Of a stretch of 64,000 nucleotides of DNA, positions 1-7,966 are shown in pieces (position 1 is the first letter of the stretch; every line of letters starts with the position of its first letter). This DNA comes from Arthrobacter sp. Soil764 (GTDB taxonomy: Bacteria; Actinomycetota; Actinomycetes; Actinomycetales; Micrococcaceae), in the NCBI RefSeq assembly GCF_001428075.1, contig NZ_LMSI01000004.1, positions 62,001 through 126,000 of the forward strand. The letters are read 5' to 3'. The notes under the pieces were generated by a model. It was not told the origin of the DNA, searched no databases, and saw nothing but the letters and a program-made list of their open reading frames with translations. The translations under genes and the position numbers were made by a program.

Positions 1-679
1 ACGTGAAGATGGAGGCCGCGGCGATGCCGGGTATGGCCATGGGCAGCACCACTTTGAGGAAGGCCTGCACCGGGCTGCAGCCGAAGATCCTGGCCGCTTC
101 CTCCACGTCGCGCGGAACACCGAGGAACACCGAGGCGGTAATCAGGATGGTGGTGGGCAGGGCCAGTGCGCTGTGGAGCAGGACGACGGCGAGGACGCTG
201 TCGTAGAGCCCCGTCTGCAGGAAGAGCTGGGCCAGCGGAACCGACAGCACGACGATGGGCAGGGCGCGGGTGAACAGCAGGAACAACTGGTAGGGCTCCC
301 TGCCGCGGAAGGCGAAACGGGCCACGGCGTACCCTGCGGGAACACCGATAAGCAGCGACAGCACAAGGGTGAACACGCCCACCTGGACGGAGTTGATCAG
401 GCCGCCCAAAATGCCGGTGGACTGCAGGAAGGTCTGCATGGTCTCGGTGGAGAAGTTGTCCGGTATGAAGCTGAGCGGAAACTTCTGCAGCGACTGCCGG
501 CTGGACATTGCCGCCAGGGCAATCAGGTAGATGGGCAATGCCATGAAGAGGGTGATCAGGATGCAGGCCACCTGGAGGAGCACCCGGTTGCGGCGCCGCC
601 GGGCCAGCGGCCTGCGGTCCACGCCGGGTTCAGGCCGGGTGGTCCCGGCATCGGTCCTGGATGTTGTCGCGTGGCTCAT
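1..679 (-). CDS. Carbohydrate ABC transporter permease, MalG-type (3' end cut by window edge)
   Basis: Inner-membrane component of a sugar importer. The reverse strand reads from ATG at 679 through a basic N-terminus (LARRRRNRV) into hydrophobic segments. Near the window edge it carries the cytoplasmic EAA loop (VEEAARIFGCSPVQAF), which docks the ATPase in the binding-protein-dependent permease family. About 226 codons are present of the usual 270 to 300, so only the last helices are missing. The start overlaps the stop of the upstream permease in an ATGA arrangement (676-679), which indicates translational coupling in one operon with the genes at 676-1590 and 1590-2918. The substrate is not readable from sequence; a saccharide is inferred from the family. 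Confidence 0.9.
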   Translation of the reverse strand, partial: MSHATTSRTDAGTTRPEPGVDRRPLARRRRNRVLLQVACILITLFMALPIYLIALAAMSSRQSLQKFPLSFIPDNFSTETMQTFLQSTGILGGLINSVQVGVFTLVLSLLIGVPAGYAVARFAFRGREPYQLFLLFTRALPIVVLSVPLAQLFLQTGLYDSVLAVVLLHSALALPTTILITASVFLGVPRDVEEAARIFGCSPVQAFLKVVLPMAIPGIAAASIFT

Positions 680-1590
680 CGTGCCGCCTCCGTCTGGTCC
701 CTCAGGAGTTTCAGGTAGCCCACGGCCGTGACCATGGACACGGCCATGACCACCAGGGCCAGCGCGGATGCCACGTTGGGATCCTGCAGACCCGTGTACC
801 AGCGGTAGGTTTCGCCCACCACCAGCGGAAAGTTCTGGCCGGTGAGGGCGAGGGCCACGGCGAAGGTCTGGAAGGCCAGGATGGTCCTCAGGATCAGGGC
901 TGTCTGGAGGCTGGGGCGCAGCAGCGGCAGGGTCACGTGCCACAGCCGGTTCCAGAAGCTGGCCCCGAAGACGCCGGCGGCTTCCTCGTAATCCTTGGGG
1001 ATGGACTGCAGGCCGGCCACGACGATCACGAACACCAGCGACGTGGCCCGCCAGACCTCCGCGATCAGCACGGCACCGAACATGGACGGGTAGTTGTCAT
1101 ACGCGAGCCAGGAGACAGGCTGCATGCCCAGGGACGCCAGGAGGGAGTTGAGGTAGCCGCGGTCCGTGAAGACGGTCAGCCACACCAGGCCGGCAGCGAG
1201 GTCGCTGACTGCCAGCGGGATGGCCCAGATGTAGAAGTAGGCAGACGCCCCCCGCGGCTTGGCCCGGATCAGCAGGGCCATCGCCAGCGCCAGGACAAAC
1301 TGGATGGGGATCATCACCACGATGAGCAGGAGGGTGTTGCCCACGGAGGACCAGAAGTACGGGTCCTGGGACATCCTGGTGAAGTTCGCCGTTGTCAGGC
1401 CTTCGGGGCCGCCGAATGCCTGCAGGACACCGCTGACCATCGGCCAGCCAAAGAGCAGGGTCATGAACACGATCGACGGCGCAATCAGCAGCAGCGCCGC
1501 GGAGCTTCCCTTCCTCCTGGGTGCACGGACTTTCGGGCCCGGAGGGGGAACATGCGGCCTGGCTGCCGCAGGCGCATCCGGGGCGGCCAT
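676..1590 (-). CDS. Carbohydrate ABC transporter permease, MalF-type
   Basis: Second membrane subunit of the sugar importer, about 304 residues. It has a short Pro/Ala-rich cytoplasmic N-terminus, then a first helix (ALLLIAPSIVFMTLLFGWP), several further helices, and an EAA loop (DYEEAAGVFGASFWNRLWHV) about 80 residues from the C-terminus, as usual for MalF/UgpA-like permeases. The ATG at 1590 shares its A with the TGA of the binding protein (TGATG), and the 3' end overlaps the next permease by four bases. No ATPase gene is visible; actinobacterial sugar porters often share one MsiK-type ATPase encoded elsewhere. Confidence 0.92.
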   Translation of the reverse strand: MAAPDAPAAARPHVPPPGPKVRAPRRKGSSAALLLIAPSIVFMTLLFGWPMVSGVLQAFGGPEGLTTANFTRMSQDPYFWSSVGNTLLLIVVMIPIQFVLALAMALLIRAKPRGASAYFYIWAIPLAVSDLAAGLVWLTVFTDRGYLNSLLASLGMQPVSWLAYDNYPSMFGAVLIAEVWRATSLVFVIVVAGLQSIPKDYEEAAGVFGASFWNRLWHVTLPLLRPSLQTALILRTILAFQTFAVALALTGQNFPLVVGETYRWYTGLQDPNVASALALVVMAVSMVTAVGYLKLLRDQTEAAR

Positions 1591-2918
1591 CACGCGACCT
1601 TGCAGGGGGACGTCTTGGGATCCGGCGCCCAGCACGGGACGTTGAGGGTGTCCATGATCTTGGCCAGTTCCGCGCCCTGCTTGTCCAGCGTGGCCTTGAC
1701 GTCCGCGTTGTTCAGGCAGATCTCCTGGAAGCAGTTCTTGAACAGCTGGGAGACCTGGGGGTCCTTGTCGCCCAGGCCCACCGGCGGCAGGGCGAGCAGG
1801 GCGTCGGAGGCCTCCTGCTGCGCCTTGACGGCCTTCGCTTCGAGGGCCACGCCGCCGGGGAGGTCGCCGCCGACGTCCGTCTTCACCACGGGGAAGAAGG
1901 AGTTGGATTTCAGTGTCTCGATCTGCGCCTCGGGCTTGGACAGCGCCTTGATGAGCTCGAAGGCTTTGTCCTTCTCGGGCGAGCCCTTCGGCACCGCCAT
2001 GCCGCCCACGATCAGGAGGTAGCCCCTGCCCTTGGGCCCGGAGGGCGCCGGGACCATCTGCCAGTCGTCCGGCTTGTCCTTGACGGCCGTAATGAGCCGC
2101 GCCACGTGGTCCCAGGCCACCATGACCTCGCCGTTGGCAAGTGGCTCCTGCATGAAGTCGTAATTGGTGGAGGCCGGATTGGTGTTGGCCCACAGCTCCC
2201 GCATGTACGTCCAGGCGCTGACGGCATCCTGGTTGCGGAAGGTGGTGATTTGCCCGCCCGTGAAGCTGGGCAGCAGGAAGCCCTGGTAGAAGCGGTGGTG
2301 CAGCCCTTTGGGGCCGGCCGGAAGGCCGAAGACGGGCCGGCCGCTGGCATCCTTGGCCGCCTTGGCCCAGGCCAGGTACTGGTCGTACGTGAGCTTGTTG
2401 ACGTCGGCTCCCGACGGCAGCCACTGCAGGGCCTTCTTGTTGACCGCCAGCACGTACGTGGCCTGGATCCAGGGGATGTAGCGGGGAACATCGGTGCCGA
2501 GCTTGGCCAGTTCAGCCACATCCTTGGAGTAGCCGGCCGAGGACAGGTCATTCATCAGCGAGCTGAGGTCCTCCAGCTGGGAGGCGAAGGGGGCGAGGTC
2601 GCCGTGGAGCCCCCCGGCGATGCCCACCTCGACCTTCCCCGCGGCGAGCTGGGACTTCAGCGTGGTGTTGAAAACGCCGGTATCAACGGGGTTGTAGGCA
2701 ACGCTGATGTCCCCCGCGAATTTCTTGAGGGTGGCCTCGTACTTCTGGCGTTCCTCCACCGGAGAGAACTGCGTGGAGAGGAAGCTGACGGATCCCTTGC
2801 CGCCGCTTCCGCTGGTATTCACCCCGCAGGCTGCAAGCACCGGGCCGGCCGCCAAGACCGTAAGGCCCCCCTTCAACAATGCTCGCCGGCTGACGTCGTG
2901 GTGGGCGGTAACGGACAT
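1590..2918 (-). CDS. Extracellular sugar-binding lipoprotein of ABC transporter
   Basis: About 442-residue solute-binding protein. The N-terminus combines a twin-arginine-like motif (SRRALLKGG) with a lipobox (LAACG), so it is probably exported and anchored by a lipidated cysteine. The ATG at 2918 is chosen because AGGAGG lies about 7 bases upstream; an upstream in-frame codon at 2972 falls on the operator region and lacks a comparable site. It is the first gene of the binding protein-permease-permease operon, divergent from the ROK regulator. The family binds mono- or oligosaccharides; which one is not determinable here. Confidence 0.92.
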   Translation of the reverse strand: MSVTAHHDVSRRALLKGGLTVLAAGPVLAACGVNTSGSGGKGSVSFLSTQFSPVEERQKYEATLKKFAGDISVAYNPVDTGVFNTTLKSQLAAGKVEVGIAGGLHGDLAPFASQLEDLSSLMNDLSSAGYSKDVAELAKLGTDVPRYIPWIQATYVLAVNKKALQWLPSGADVNKLTYDQYLAWAKAAKDASGRPVFGLPAGPKGLHHRFYQGFLLPSFTGGQITTFRNQDAVSAWTYMRELWANTNPASTNYDFMQEPLANGEVMVAWDHVARLITAVKDKPDDWQMVPAPSGPKGRGYLLIVGGMAVPKGSPEKDKAFELIKALSKPEAQIETLKSNSFFPVVKTDVGGDLPGGVALEAKAVKAQQEASDALLALPPVGLGDKDPQVSQLFKNCFQEICLNNADVKATLDKQGAELAKIMDTLNVPCWAPDPKTSPCKVA

Positions 2919-2960
2919 TAGAGCCTCCTGGGGGTGAAGGACTGCTAGGTTTTTTGTCTG

Positions 2961-2972
2961 ATGATCGATCAT
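2961..2972. promoter_or_regulatory. Perfect 12-bp palindrome, candidate ROK operator
   Basis: ATGATCGATCAT is an exact palindrome in the 146-bp divergent gap between the sugar transporter operon and the ROK regulator. ROK repressors usually bind AT-rich dyads near their own promoter and that of the neighbouring sugar operon. The position fits control of the minus-strand operon; binding is inferred. Confidence 0.45.
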
Positions 2973-2977
2973 AATTG

Positions 2978-2993
2978 TGTGATACAGATCACG
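2978..2993. promoter_or_regulatory. CRP/GlxR-like site TGTGA-N6-TCACG
   Basis: TGTGATACAGATCACG differs from the classical TGTGA-N6-TCACA Crp/GlxR consensus only in its last base. It sits 5 bp from the perfect palindrome, so the sugar operon may respond both to a specific repressor and to a global cAMP-type regulator. A second site with the same TGTGA and TCACG half-sites lies at 58410-58425. Confidence 0.5.
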
Positions 2994-3064
2994 TCAATGA
3001 TGGGCGGGCAACCCGCGCGCCCACAACGGAGTGAAAGAACCCAGCAGGAAAGGAAGCCGGCCGC

Positions 3065-4246
3065 ATGACGGACCAGAGGACGTTGGTGGGAGAGGTTGCC
3101 CAGCCGCCGGCGGGCCCAGCCACCAGCGCCGGGCACCTGCTCCAGCTCCTGCGCTCCAACGCCGCTGGGTACAGCCGGGCGGACCTGCTGGAGATCACCG
3201 GAATGGCGCGTTCCACCCTTTACGAGCGGCTCGATGCGCTTTTCGCGGCCGGACTTGTCTACGAGTCCACTCCCCTGCGCGCACAGCGTGGCAGGCCGCC
3301 CCGCTCGCTCCGTTTCGATGACCGCAACAAGTTGGTGCTGTGCCTGGAAATCGGCCATACGCATGCCGGCATCCATCTCCTGTCCCTGGGCAGGGAGGTG
3401 GTGGCTTCCGCCCGTATCCCCGTGGAGATCGGGAACGCCCAGGAGGTGGTGGTGGGACAGGTGGTGGCGGAGGCGCTGCGGCTGCTCGACGGCCGGCAGC
3501 CGGTAGGGGCAGGAGTAGGACTGCCGGCTCCCGTGGACCCGCTCCACCGCCTGGGGCTGGAGCGGACCGTCCTTGCCCACTGGGACCTGCAGCTGTTGCA
3601 GGAGGCAATGGAATCCATGCTTGACTGCCCGGTCCTGCTGGAAAATGACGCCCGGTCCATGGCGGTGGGTGAGGTCCGGGGCCCCCTCGACTCCCTGGTC
3701 GCGGTGAAGGTCAGCACCGGGATCGGGTCGGGGATCATTGTCCGGGGTTCGCTGGTGCGCGGTGCCCACGGCGCCGCCGGGGACATTGGGCACGTACGCA
3801 TCCCGGAGGCCGCCGGCTGCCGGTGCCGCTGCGGCAGGGACGGCTGCCTGGCGGCGGTGGCTTCCGGGCGGGCACTGCTGGCCGCCCCGCAATTTGCGCA
3901 TTACGGGACGCTGCGCCGGTTCGTTGACGCCGCCGACGACGATCCGGACGTCCGGGCCGCGATCACGGCGGCCGGAAGGGTGCTCGGACGCGCCCTCGCC
4001 GCCATGGTGGGCACGCTGAACCCCGGCCGGGTAGCGGTGGGCGGGCTGGTGGGAGTGCTCCCAGGCTTCCTGCAGGCCTGCCGGCAGCAAATTCTTGCCG
4101 ACGCCTTCGAGCCTTCCCTGGTGGACCTGGAGATCGTCCCTGCGGACAGCCGCAAGGCCACGGCGGTGGGCCTTTGCCGGCTGGTGGAGGAAAGCCTTTA
4201 CGCGCCGGAGCGGGTGGAACAGCTGCTGTCCCAGCATGGCGGCTGA
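3065..4246 (+). CDS. ROK-family transcriptional regulator (NagC/XylR type)
   Basis: 393 residues. The N-terminal winged helix (about 20-80; RADLLEITGMARSTLYERL) is followed by a ROK sugar-kinase-like domain. The ROK zinc signature is present as GH at 242-243 plus Cys252, Cys254, Cys256 and Cys261. The Glu usually following the last Cys in sugar-binding members is replaced (CLAAVASG instead of CxEAxxSG), so ligand recognition may differ. The ATG at 3065 follows a purine-rich stretch (AGGAAAGGAAG). It is divergent from the sugar ABC operon, whose expression it probably controls; effector unknown. Confidence 0.88.
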   Translation: MTDQRTLVGEVAQPPAGPATSAGHLLQLLRSNAAGYSRADLLEITGMARSTLYERLDALFAAGLVYESTPLRAQRGRPPRSLRFDDRNKLVLCLEIGHTHAGIHLLSLGREVVASARIPVEIGNAQEVVVGQVVAEALRLLDGRQPVGAGVGLPAPVDPLHRLGLERTVLAHWDLQLLQEAMESMLDCPVLLENDARSMAVGEVRGPLDSLVAVKVSTGIGSGIIVRGSLVRGAHGAAGDIGHVRIPEAAGCRCRCGRDGCLAAVASGRALLAAPQFAHYGTLRRFVDAADDDPDVRAAITAAGRVLGRALAAMVGTLNPGRVAVGGLVGVLPGFLQACRQQILADAFEPSLVDLEIVPADSRKATAVGLCRLVEESLYAPERVEQLLSQHGG

Positions 4247-4365
4247 GGGGTCAGCCCACCGGGCGGCCAGCTGAGCCGCCCACTGCAGCTGGTGAGGTTG
4301 GGCACCAAGGTGGCCCCCGCCGTCGCGCCTTGCTACCTTGGAATCCAAGGCTCCATCCCGAGCCT

Positions 4366-4406
4366 CCGGACGACGGTTCAGTACCCGGCACGCGACAAGA
4401 CTGGCC
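4366..4406 (+). promoter_or_regulatory. Guanidine-III (ykkC-III) riboswitch
   Basis: This 41-nt element keeps the remembered hallmarks of the class: CCGGACGA, then GTACCCGG closing the first stem, then ACAAGAC. ACUG in the 3' strand can pair with CAGU in the loop to make the pseudoknot. It ends directly before AAAGGA (4408-4413), the ribosome site of the SMR gene starting at 4420, so control by ribosome-site access is expected. In this class guanidinium binding stabilises the pseudoknot and turns expression on. The downstream pair of SMR transporters is the expected genetic context. Confidence 0.85.
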
Positions 4407-4419
4407 AAAGGATCTGGTC

Positions 4420-4743
4420 ATGTCCTGGTTAATCCTCATTCTTTCCGGCGCGCTGGAGGCCGTCTGGGCAGCCGCCCTGCACCGTGCTTCCAAGGCTTCC
4501 GGGCGCCGGCGCCTGGCTCCTGCAGCCCTGTTCCTTGTGGCCGTTGCCGCGAGCACAGGTGGCCTGGCGGTGGCCATGCAGTCCATTCCCACCGGCACGG
4601 CGTACGCGGTGTGGGTCGGGGTGGGCGTGGTCCTGACCTCCGCCTACGCGATGGCCACCAGGGTGGAGCGTCCGACGGCGGCGCGCCTGCTGCTGCTGTC
4701 CGGCATCGCCGCGTGCGTGGTTGGCCTCAAGGTGGTGGCGTGA
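4420..4743 (+). CDS. SMR-family guanidinium exporter subunit 1
   Basis: 107 residues with four membrane helices. The conserved membrane Glu appears in SGALEAVW near residue 13, and the family's GTAYAVWVG motif lies in the third helix. The TAYAVW form with following glycines is typical of guanidinium exporters (Gdx/SugE) rather than EmrE-like multidrug pumps. The ATG at 4420 has AAAGGA upstream and directly follows the guanidine-III riboswitch. Its partner begins two bases after its stop, so the two probably form a heterodimeric transporter exchanging guanidinium for protons. Confidence 0.9.
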   Translation: MSWLILILSGALEAVWAAALHRASKASGRRRLAPAALFLVAVAASTGGLAVAMQSIPTGTAYAVWVGVGVVLTSAYAMATRVERPTAARLLLLSGIAACVVGLKVVA

Positions 4744-4745
4744 CG

Positions 4746-5105
4746 ATGAAGCGTTCTGTTCCCTGGCTGGTGCTCCTGGCCTCCGCTGTCCTGGAGGCAG
4801 TCTGGGCCACGGCTCTGGGCCTGTCGGACGGTTTCAGCAGGCCGCTGCCTACGATTGTCTTCGCCGCCACCGCAACCCTGAGCATGCTCGGCCTGGGGAT
4901 GTCCATCCGGAGCATTCCACTGGGCACCGCCTACGCCGTCTGGGTGGGCATTGGCGCCGCGTTAACGGTGGGCTGGGCCATGGCCACCGGCGTGGAACCG
5001 TTCAGCGTGGTGAAGCTGCTCTTCATTGCCGGCATCGTGGGCTGCGCCGCCGGCCTCAAGGCGCTGCCTGCGAAGGACGCGGCGCCTGCCCTCACCAGTG
5101 ACTAG
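4746..5105 (+). CDS. SMR-family guanidinium exporter subunit 2
   Basis: 119 residues, four predicted helices. Conserved Glu in SAVLEAVWATAL and signature GTAYAVWVGIG. It is related to the preceding subunit but clearly divergent, as in paired SMR systems such as YkkCD, where subunits insert in opposite orientations. The ATG lies two bases after the upstream stop, so it is co-transcribed and under the same riboswitch. A short hydrophilic C-terminal tail (LPAKDAAPALTSD) is extra compared with the first subunit. Confidence 0.9.
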   Translation: MKRSVPWLVLLASAVLEAVWATALGLSDGFSRPLPTIVFAATATLSMLGLGMSIRSIPLGTAYAVWVGIGAALTVGWAMATGVEPFSVVKLLFIAGIVGCAAGLKALPAKDAAPALTSD

Positions 5106-5114
5106 GCTTTTGCC

Positions 5115-5741
5115 ATGGACTCCCCCGAGATCACCAGCGCCCTGGACGCGCTGCGGCGCAGGATAGCCCCCGGAACGCGCACCATCCTGGGCATCGCCGG
5201 GGCGCCAGGGTCCGGGAAGTCCACCTTTGCGGCGTGGTTGCAGGAGCAGTTCAGCCCAGGATCGTCGGTGGTTGTCCCCATGGACGGCTTCCACCTGGGC
5301 AACGCAATCATTGAGGGAACCCCGCTGCGGAAGCGGAAAGGGGCCATGGATACGTTCGACGCCGGCGGCTACCTTTCGCTGCTGCGGCGCCTGGTGCGCC
5401 GGGACGAGGCCGTGGTCTACGCACCGGAGTTCCGCCGCGTCATTGACGAGCCTGTGGCCGCCTCCATCGCCGTCCCGGCTGACGTCCCGCTGGTGATCAC
5501 GGAAGGCAACTACCTGCTAGCGGACCAGGAACCGTGGAAAGAGATACGGGCGCAACTGGACGAGGTGTGGTTCCTGGAAACACCGCCCACGCTGCGGCTG
5601 CAGCGGTTAGTGGACCGCCACGTGTCCTTCGGGATGGACCGGGAGGCCGCGGTGGCATGGGCCAACGGACCCGATGAAGCAAATGCCCGCCTGATCCAGG
5701 CCACCCGCCCGGCCGCGGACCGCATCATCCCCTGGCTTTGA
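5115..5741 (+). CDS. P-loop nucleoside/sugar kinase-like protein
   Basis: 208 residues. Walker A is GAPGSGKST near residue 32, followed by VPMDGFHLGN, the Asp/Gly/Phe/His motif of the uridine kinase/pantothenate kinase-like family. A lid segment (RLVDRHVSFG) and a C-terminal PAADRIIPW close it. Such proteins phosphorylate a small hydroxylated substrate (uridine, pantothenate or a sugar); the actual substrate cannot be told. It starts 10 bases after the guanidinium exporter pair with only a weak ribosome site, so it may be partly translated from the same transcript, although no functional link is known. Confidence 0.8.
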   Translation: MDSPEITSALDALRRRIAPGTRTILGIAGAPGSGKSTFAAWLQEQFSPGSSVVVPMDGFHLGNAIIEGTPLRKRKGAMDTFDAGGYLSLLRRLVRRDEAVVYAPEFRRVIDEPVAASIAVPADVPLVITEGNYLLADQEPWKEIRAQLDEVWFLETPPTLRLQRLVDRHVSFGMDREAAVAWANGPDEANARLIQATRPAADRIIPWL

Positions 5742-5781
5742 TCACACTTTTTGGAAATAAGGAAAACGAACAGGAGCATCC

Positions 5782-6795
5782 ATGGCAAACACGCCCACTA
5801 ATCCCGGCAACAGCGTGCAGCTCGGCGACGGCCTGGCCGTCAGCCCCCTGGGTTTCGGGGGTATGGCCCTCACCCCGGTGTACGGCGAGGTTGACCCCGC
5901 CGAGGCACTGCGGACCCTGCACCATGCCGTCGATGCAGGCGTCAGTTTCATCGACACCGCGGACATCTACGGCGGTGGCAGCAACGAGGAACTGATTTCC
6001 CAGCTGCTCAGGGACCGGCGGGATGAGGTCCAGCTGGCCACCAAGTTCGCTCTTGTGGGCACGCCCACTGATGGCTACACGGACATCCGCGGGGACGCTG
6101 AGTATGTCCGGCAGGCCGTGGACCGGAGCCTCCAACGTCTGGGCACCGACGTCATCGACCTCTACTACATGCACCGGCGCGACGTCCGGGTCCCCATCGA
6201 GGAAACCGTGGGCGCCATGGCCGAGTTGGTGAAGCAGGGCAAGGTCAAGCACCTGGGCCTTTCCGAAGTGACGGCGCAGGAGCTGCAGGACGCGGCAGCG
6301 GTGCACCCGATCGCCGCGGTCCAGAGCGAATGGTCCATCTGGAGCCGCGATGTGGAACGCCACGTTGTTCCCGCCGCCGCAGCCCTGGGCGTGGGCTTTG
6401 TCCCCTACTCCCCGCTGGGCCGCGGCTTCCTCACCGGAACCGTTGACACCGCAAGCCTGGGCGAGAAGGACTTCCGGCGGAACATTCCCCGCTTTGCCCC
6501 TGATGCCGCAAGCGCCAACCAGGCAGTGGTGGACGCTGTCCGGTCCGTGGCGGACCAACTCGGCGCCACTCCCGCGCAGGTGGCACTGGCCTGGCTGCCC
6601 GCCCAGGGAAGGCGCCTGGGCCTGCCGGTCGTTCCCATCCCCGGCACCCGCAAAGCCGCACGGATCGACGAAAACCTTGGCGCACTTGCCCTGGACCTCA
6701 CCCCGGTGCACCTGGAGGCCCTCGACGCAGCCTCGGACGCCGTCGTCGGCTCCCGTTCCGCGGACCCCGCCTGGGTGTCCGAAGGGCGGGAATAA
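5782..6795 (+). CDS. Aldo/keto reductase
   Basis: 337-residue TIM-barrel NADPH-dependent oxidoreductase. The tetrad is visible: Asp in FIDTADIYGGG, Tyr in the same motif, Lys in LATKFALVG and His in YYMHRRD. The segment EWSIWSRD and the C-terminal PIPGTRKAARIDENLGA phosphate-binding loop are typical of the AKR11/13-type proteins. The start at 5782 follows CAGGAG. The next gene follows after 55 bases and may be co-transcribed. Natural substrate unknown. Confidence 0.9.
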   Translation: MANTPTNPGNSVQLGDGLAVSPLGFGGMALTPVYGEVDPAEALRTLHHAVDAGVSFIDTADIYGGGSNEELISQLLRDRRDEVQLATKFALVGTPTDGYTDIRGDAEYVRQAVDRSLQRLGTDVIDLYYMHRRDVRVPIEETVGAMAELVKQGKVKHLGLSEVTAQELQDAAAVHPIAAVQSEWSIWSRDVERHVVPAAAALGVGFVPYSPLGRGFLTGTVDTASLGEKDFRRNIPRFAPDAASANQAVVDAVRSVADQLGATPAQVALAWLPAQGRRLGLPVVPIPGTRKAARIDENLGALALDLTPVHLEALDAASDAVVGSRSADPAWVSEGRE

Positions 6796-6850
6796 GCGCA
6801 TTCTTCCAGAGCCAACACCCCCTCACCTGACCACCACCCGAAGGAGCCTC

Positions 6851-7153
6851 ATGCCTGCCATCGTCCACTTCGAAGTACAGATTGACCCCGCCCGGCGCGA
6901 CGACGCCGCGAAGTACCTGTCCGAAACGCTTGCGGCCACCCGCGCCTGGCCCGGCAACCAGGGCATTGAGGCGCTGGTGGACGACGCAGACCCCTGCCAC
7001 ATCCTGGTGGTGGAAACCTGGGCCACCACCCAGGACCACGACGACTACGCGGCCTGGCGGAGCACGCCGGAAGGCAAGAGCGGGCTGCACGAGATCCTGG
7101 CCGCGCCGCCGTCCAAGCAGGTCTACTCAACCACCATGCCGCTGGACCTGTAG
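6851..7153 (+). CDS. Antibiotic biosynthesis monooxygenase (ABM) domain protein
   Basis: 100 residues, a single dimeric alpha/beta barrel ABM domain: an N-terminal strand (VHFEVQIDPARRDDAAKYL), a central VVETWATTQDHDDYAAWR segment and a C-terminal helix. Family members oxidise quinone-like or small carbonyl compounds, though many have no known activity. The ATG follows AAGGAG closely. It lies between an aldo/keto reductase and a metallo-hydrolase with a 2-base gap downstream, suggesting a small detoxification operon (inference). Confidence 0.8.
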   Translation: MPAIVHFEVQIDPARRDDAAKYLSETLAATRAWPGNQGIEALVDDADPCHILVVETWATTQDHDDYAAWRSTPEGKSGLHEILAAPPSKQVYSTTMPLDL

Positions 7154-7155
7154 CC

Positions 7156-7806
7156 GTGGACTCTCTTCGCTATGACCTGCCGGCCCTGACCATCCGCAGC
7201 ATTTCCGTCAGCGAGATGGACAACAACGTGTACCTGCTGACGGCCAAGGAGAGCGGTGCGCAGCTGCTGATCGATGCCGCTGACGACCTGCCCGCCATCC
7301 GGCAGCTGCTGGCGGACGGGGCAGCGGACACGTCGGCGGCTCCGCGCCTGGCGCTGATCGCCACGACCCACCAGCACTGGGACCACGTCCGCGCGCTTAA
7401 GGAGCTGGTGGAAGCCACGGGGGCGCGGACGGCAGCAGGCGCGGACGACGCGGATGCGCTGCCGGTCCCTGTGGACCGTCGGCTTGGGCATGGGGACAAG
7501 GTAGCCTTGCCCGGCTTTGAGCTGGCCGCGGTGCACCTGCGCGGACACACCCCCGGCTCAATCGCCTTCGTCTACGAGGACCCGGAAGGGCCTGCGCACA
7601 TCTTTTCCGGTGACTCGCTGTTCCCGGGCGGGGTGGGCAACACGCAGAACGATCCAGCGCGCTTCGACCAGCTCCTGTCCGACGTCACGGAGCGGCTGTT
7701 CGATGCCTACCCGGACACCGCCGTCGTCCATCCCGGCCACGGCAAGCCCACCACCCTGGGTGCCGAGCGGCCGCACCTGGAGGAGTGGCGCGCCCGCGGC
7801 TGGTAG
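7156..7806 (+). CDS. MBL-fold metallo-hydrolase, glyoxalase II-like
   Basis: 216 residues with a GTG start two bases after the upstream stop. The metallo-beta-lactamase metal ligands are all recognisable: THQHWDH, HLRGHTPGS, FSGDSLFPG and VHPGHGKPT. The overall layout matches glyoxalase II-like thiolester hydrolases lacking the C-terminal substrate helix domain. Probably a zinc-dependent hydrolase acting on a small thiolester or lactone; substrate unassigned. It ends 11 bases before a large inverted repeat that could terminate the operon. Confidence 0.88.
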   Translation: MDSLRYDLPALTIRSISVSEMDNNVYLLTAKESGAQLLIDAADDLPAIRQLLADGAADTSAAPRLALIATTHQHWDHVRALKELVEATGARTAAGADDADALPVPVDRRLGHGDKVALPGFELAAVHLRGHTPGSIAFVYEDPEGPAHIFSGDSLFPGGVGNTQNDPARFDQLLSDVTERLFDAYPDTAVVHPGHGKPTTLGAERPHLEEWRARGW

Positions 7807-7817
7807 CCGTTTAAACG

Positions 7818-7879
7818 CATCGAGTGCTCCGTAGTTGTCGTTATGACGCGTCTAAACGACAACTACGGAGCACTCGATG
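7818..7879. repeat. Perfect 25-bp inverted repeat with 12-nt loop
   Basis: The left arm (7818-7842) and right arm (7855-7879) are exact reverse complements; the loop at 7843-7854 contains ACGCGT. A separate palindrome, CGTTTAAACG (7808-7817), abuts the left arm. It lies between convergent genes and no T-run follows, so it can serve as a bidirectional terminator. The length and perfection also fit a REP-like or MITE-like extragenic element. Confidence 0.8.
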
Positions 7880-7887
7880 TTGGGGTT

Positions 7888-7958
7888 GGGAGCCGGGTGG
7901 GCCCACGCCGGCAGGGTTCCCTGGCCGAGCTTGCGAGGCGAGGGAGCCGGGTGGGCCC
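7888..7958. repeat. Direct 17-bp repeat flanking a short imperfect hairpin (REP-like cassette)
   Basis: GGGAGCCGGGTGGGCCC occurs at 7888-7904 and again at 7942-7958. Between them TCCCTGGCC and GGCGAGGGA can pair around GAGCTTGCGA. The cassette sits directly beside the perfect inverted repeat and next to the 3' end of the helicase gene. No coding potential is seen. Confidence 0.6.
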
Positions 7959-7966
7959 CTTATTGA

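Noticed and set aside
661..2921. Long plus-strand frames opposite the first ABC transporter
   Set aside because: They are Gly/Arg/His-rich antisense readings without domains; the minus strand has clear permease and binding-protein families.
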